This document shows, in pieces, positions 61,917-64,000 of a stretch of 64,000 bases of DNA. Position 1 is the stretch's first letter; every line of letters starts with the position of its first letter. A program made the translations under genes and the position numbers. The notes under the pieces are model-generated. The model saw only the letters and a list, made by a program, of their open reading frames with translations, was not told the DNA's origin and did not search any database. This DNA is from Umezawaea beigongshangensis (GTDB lineage: Bacteria > Actinomycetota > Actinomycetes > Mycobacteriales > Pseudonocardiaceae), in contig NZ_JAEIOJ010000015.1 in NCBI RefSeq assembly GCF_016464305.1, positions 47,048 to 111,047 of the forward strand. The letters run 5' to 3'.

Positions 61917-62840
61917 TCACCGCCTGTTCTTCGGATCGAGGGACTCGCGCAGCGACTCGCCGAGCAGCGTGAAGCCCAGCGCCACGACGATGATCGCGGC
62001 GGCCGGGTAGAACGCCAGCTCCGGCTTCACGTCGAAGTAGGTCTGCGACTTGCTCAGCATGAGCCCCCACTCGGCCCGGTTCGGGTCGGGGTCGCCCAGG
62101 CCGAGGAACGACAGCGCGGCGGCGTCGATGATCGACGTCGCGAGCGTCAGCGTGGCCTGGACGATGACCGGGCCCAGCGAGTTCGGCAGCATGTGCCGGA
62201 ACACGATGGTGCTCCGCTTCACGCCGAGCGCCGTCGCCGCGAGGACGTGGTCGCTGTGCCGCTGCGCGAGCATCGCGCCGCGCAGCAGGCGGGCGAAGAT
62301 CGGCACGCTGACGATGGCGACCGCGATGATGACCGTCGTCTGGCTGCCGCGGCTGAACAGGGCCGCGATGGAGATCGCGAGCAGCAGGCTCGGCACGGAC
62401 AGCAGGATGTCGGTGAAGCGCATCAGCGCCGTGTCGACCCAGCCGCCGAACGCGCCGGCGGCGACGCCGATCGTCATGCCGATGACCAGGCCCACGATCG
62501 TGGCTCCGACACCGACGACGAGCGACTGCTGCGACGCCACGAGCAGGCGGCTGAAGAAGTCGCGGCCCAGTTCGTCGCTGCCGAGCAGGAAGCCGGGCTG
62601 CGGACCGGGGACGAACCCGGCGCGCAGGTTCTCGACCAGCTCGGGGTAGCGGACGAACGGGTCCTTCGGCGCGAGGAACGGCGCGAAGATCGCCAGCAGC
62701 ACGAAGGCGGCCACGAGCACGGCTCCGACGATGGCGACGGGGCTGCGCGACATCCGCCGGAACGCGTCCGCCGCGAGGCTGGTGCCCGCGGTCTCGGCGA
62801 GGTCGTCGACCTTCTTCTTGCGGTTCAGCAGAGTGGCCAT
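61917..62840 (-). CDS. dppC: Dipeptide/oligopeptide ABC transporter permease (DppC)
   Basis: This 307-residue permease has an N-terminal anchor (VAIVGAVLVAAFVLLAIFAP), the OppC N-terminal region and about six membrane segments. The EAA-type loop for ATPase contact is visible near DHVLAATALGVKRSTIVFRH. The motif LLGSDELGRDFFSRLL is a strong DppC marker. ATG 62840 overlaps the dppB stop (TGATG). Confidence 0.93.
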   Translation of the reverse strand: MATLLNRKKKVDDLAETAGTSLAADAFRRMSRSPVAIVGAVLVAAFVLLAIFAPFLAPKDPFVRYPELVENLRAGFVPGPQPGFLLGSDELGRDFFSRLLVASQQSLVVGVGATIVGLVIGMTIGVAAGAFGGWVDTALMRFTDILLSVPSLLLAISIAALFSRGSQTTVIIAVAIVSVPIFARLLRGAMLAQRHSDHVLAATALGVKRSTIVFRHMLPNSLGPVIVQATLTLATSIIDAAALSFLGLGDPDPNRAEWGLMLSKSQTYFDVKPELAFYPAAAIIVVALGFTLLGESLRESLDPKNRR

Positions 62841-63841
62841 CACGCACGCACCCTCGGGTCGATGAGCGCGTACGAGATGTCGACCAGCAGGTTGACGAGC
62901 ACGTACACGGCCGCGCCGAGCAGGATCAGCGCCTGGAGTCTGGGGTAGTCGCGTCTTTCGATGCCCTGGGCCAGCAGGGAGCCGATCCCGCCCCAGACGA
63001 ACACCTTCTCGGTGAGCACGGCGCCGCCGAGCAGCAGGCCGGTCTGGAGGCCGATGGTCGTGGACACCGGGAGCAGCGCGTTGCGCAGCACGTGCCTGCG
63101 CCGCACGACCTGGCCGGTCAGGCCCTTGGCGTTCGCGGTGCGCACGAAGTCCTCGTTGAGGACGTCGAGCACGGACGCGCGGGTGATGCGCACGATGATC
63201 GCGAGCGGGATCGTCGCGAGCGCGACGGCGGGCAGCACCAGGTGCCACAGCGCGTCGAGGGTCGCGTCGAACTCGCCGGTCAGCAGGCCGTCCAGCGTCG
63301 CGAAGCCGGTGACCCTGGTGGCGTCGATGTCGGCGCTCTGACGACTCGACGGGGCGAACCAGCCGAGGTTCTGCGCGAACACGATCTTCAGCAGGATGCC
63401 GAGGAAGAACACCGGCACGGCCACACCGACGAGGGTGCCGATGACGGTGAAGTTGTCCAGGAAGCGGCCCTTGTTGCTGGCGGCCAGGTAGCCGAGCGGG
63501 ATGCCGAGCGCCACGGCGAAGAACAGGGCGGTGATGGACAGCTCGATCGTGGCGGGCAGCGCACGACCGATCTCGGTGAGCACGGACTCGCCGGAGATCA
63601 GCGAGTTGCCGAAGTCACCGGTGAGCACGCGGCCCAGGAACTTGAAGTACTGGAGGTACAGCGGCTGGTCGAGACCGAGCACCTTGTTCAGGGCCTCGAT
63701 CTTCTCCGGCGTGGCCTTGTCCCCCAGCAGCGCGCCCGCCGGGCCACCGGGCAGCGAGCGCAGCCAGGCGAAGACCAGGACGGACAGGATCAGCAGTGTG
63801 GGAATCGCCTGCAGCAGGCGTCGGACGATGAATCGCAGCAT
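62840..63841 (-). CDS. dppB: Dipeptide/oligopeptide ABC transporter permease (DppB)
   Basis: The 333-residue permease starts MLRFIVRRLLQAIPTLLILS, a typical DppB N-terminus, and has about six membrane segments. The ATPase-contact loop lies around RTANAKGLTGQVVRRRHVLR. ATG 63841 has GAGGAC upstream. It should follow a substrate-binding lipoprotein gene (dppA), but 32 bases upstream the sequence becomes homopolymer runs and then an unrelated gene. The operon's true upstream part is therefore not seen. Confidence 0.92.
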   Translation of the reverse strand: MLRFIVRRLLQAIPTLLILSVLVFAWLRSLPGGPAGALLGDKATPEKIEALNKVLGLDQPLYLQYFKFLGRVLTGDFGNSLISGESVLTEIGRALPATIELSITALFFAVALGIPLGYLAASNKGRFLDNFTVIGTLVGVAVPVFFLGILLKIVFAQNLGWFAPSSRQSADIDATRVTGFATLDGLLTGEFDATLDALWHLVLPAVALATIPLAIIVRITRASVLDVLNEDFVRTANAKGLTGQVVRRRHVLRNALLPVSTTIGLQTGLLLGGAVLTEKVFVWGGIGSLLAQGIERRDYPRLQALILLGAAVYVLVNLLVDISYALIDPRVRA

Positions 63842-63872
63842 GGTGGGAAGTCCTCGGGACAGCACGAGTGGT

Positions 63873-63925
63873 GGGGGGGGGGGGGGGGGGGGGCCCCCCC
63901 GGGGGGGGGGCCCCCCCCCCCCCCC
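63873..63925. other. Homopolymer G/C runs, probable assembly join
   Basis: The run order is G21 (63873-63893), C7 (63894-63900), G10 (63901-63910) and C15 (63911-63925). No other part of the window has such runs. The dppB upstream region ends at one side and an internal gene fragment begins at the other. A gap-fill or chimeric contig join is the simplest explanation. Confidence 0.8.
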
Positions 63926-64000
63926 GCCGCCGCGATGCTGCAGGGGCTCACCGCGCACTACCTGGTGAACTCGACCCACCGGGTCAACGTGGGCGACACC
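63926..64000 (+). CDS. Quinone oxidoreductase (MDR family), internal fragment
   Basis: The last 75 bases are one open frame reading AAAMLQGLTAHYLVNSTHRV then NVGDT. This matches the conserved centre of NADPH:quinone oxidoreductases, just before the nucleotide-binding domain. There is no start: the fragment emerges directly from the homopolymer runs and continues beyond the window. It is probably joined here artificially. Confidence 0.65.

Overview
The window is very GC-rich DNA (third codon positions almost all G or C) from an actinomycete. The best fit is a member of the Pseudonocardiaceae of the Saccharothrix/Actinosynnema/Lentzea type. The evidence is a DUF397 gene paired with an XRE/DUF5753 regulator, WhiB and GlxR/CRP-type regulators, many leaderless genes, and a backbone that follows Mycobacterium tuberculosis Rv3661 to Rv3683 plus asd-ask-leuA. 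The genus assignment is inference.

Backbone. A truncated HAD phosphatase (Rv3661-like) is followed at 551-798 by an unannotated structured RNA. It sits where mycobacteria carry Ms1/MTS2823. Further on come acsA, nhaA, a holin-like protein, an EphE-like hydrolase, and the overlapping minus-strand operon nth-thioredoxin-nudix-marP. Then come crp, an MBL-fold protein with a NUDIX partner, RidA with a DUF4177 protein, a pair of ArsA-type ATPases, whiB4, ponA2, a YqeY-like protein, a metallophosphoesterase and tRNA-Pro(CGG). The aspartate-family genes ask-asd and leuA lie near 50.6-58.7 kb. leuA has a leader peptide with three consecutive Leu codons and mutually exclusive hairpins.

Accessory blocks. 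(a) 0.9-7.7 kb is a peptidoglycan-salvage cluster: exo-glucosaminidase NagZ, exo-muramidase NamZ (DUF1343), amidase AmiE, regulator MurR and etherase MurQ. It resembles the Bacillus murQRP-amiE-nagZ-namZ locus but has no MurP-type transporter or kinase here. (b) 7.7-10.3 kb is an Lrp regulator divergent from kynA-kynU (tryptophan to anthranilate). (c) 22.4-28.3 kb has an MFS exporter with a palindromic operator, a second sliding-clamp gene (dnaN paralogue), a quinone reductase/GlxA-AraC divergent pair and an XRE-DUF397 pair. (d) 31.5-33.5 kb has two related proteins of unknown function. (e) 41.3-50.4 kb has two decayed genes, a methyltransferase-peptidase pair, an ohr-dps peroxide-defence operon, an FMN reductase, an esterase and a Tat-exported amidase. 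(f) 53-56.7 kb has a mannosyltransferase-like protein, a nitroreductase, a PIN toxin-antitoxin pair and two duplicated membrane proteins. (g) 58.8-63.8 kb has a TetR regulator and a dipeptide/oligopeptide ABC operon (dppB-C-D-F order).

The right edge is not trustworthy. From 63873 to 63925 there are alternating homopolymer runs of G and C, and a different gene, the interior of a quinone oxidoreductase, begins abruptly after them. This looks like an assembly join rather than biology.
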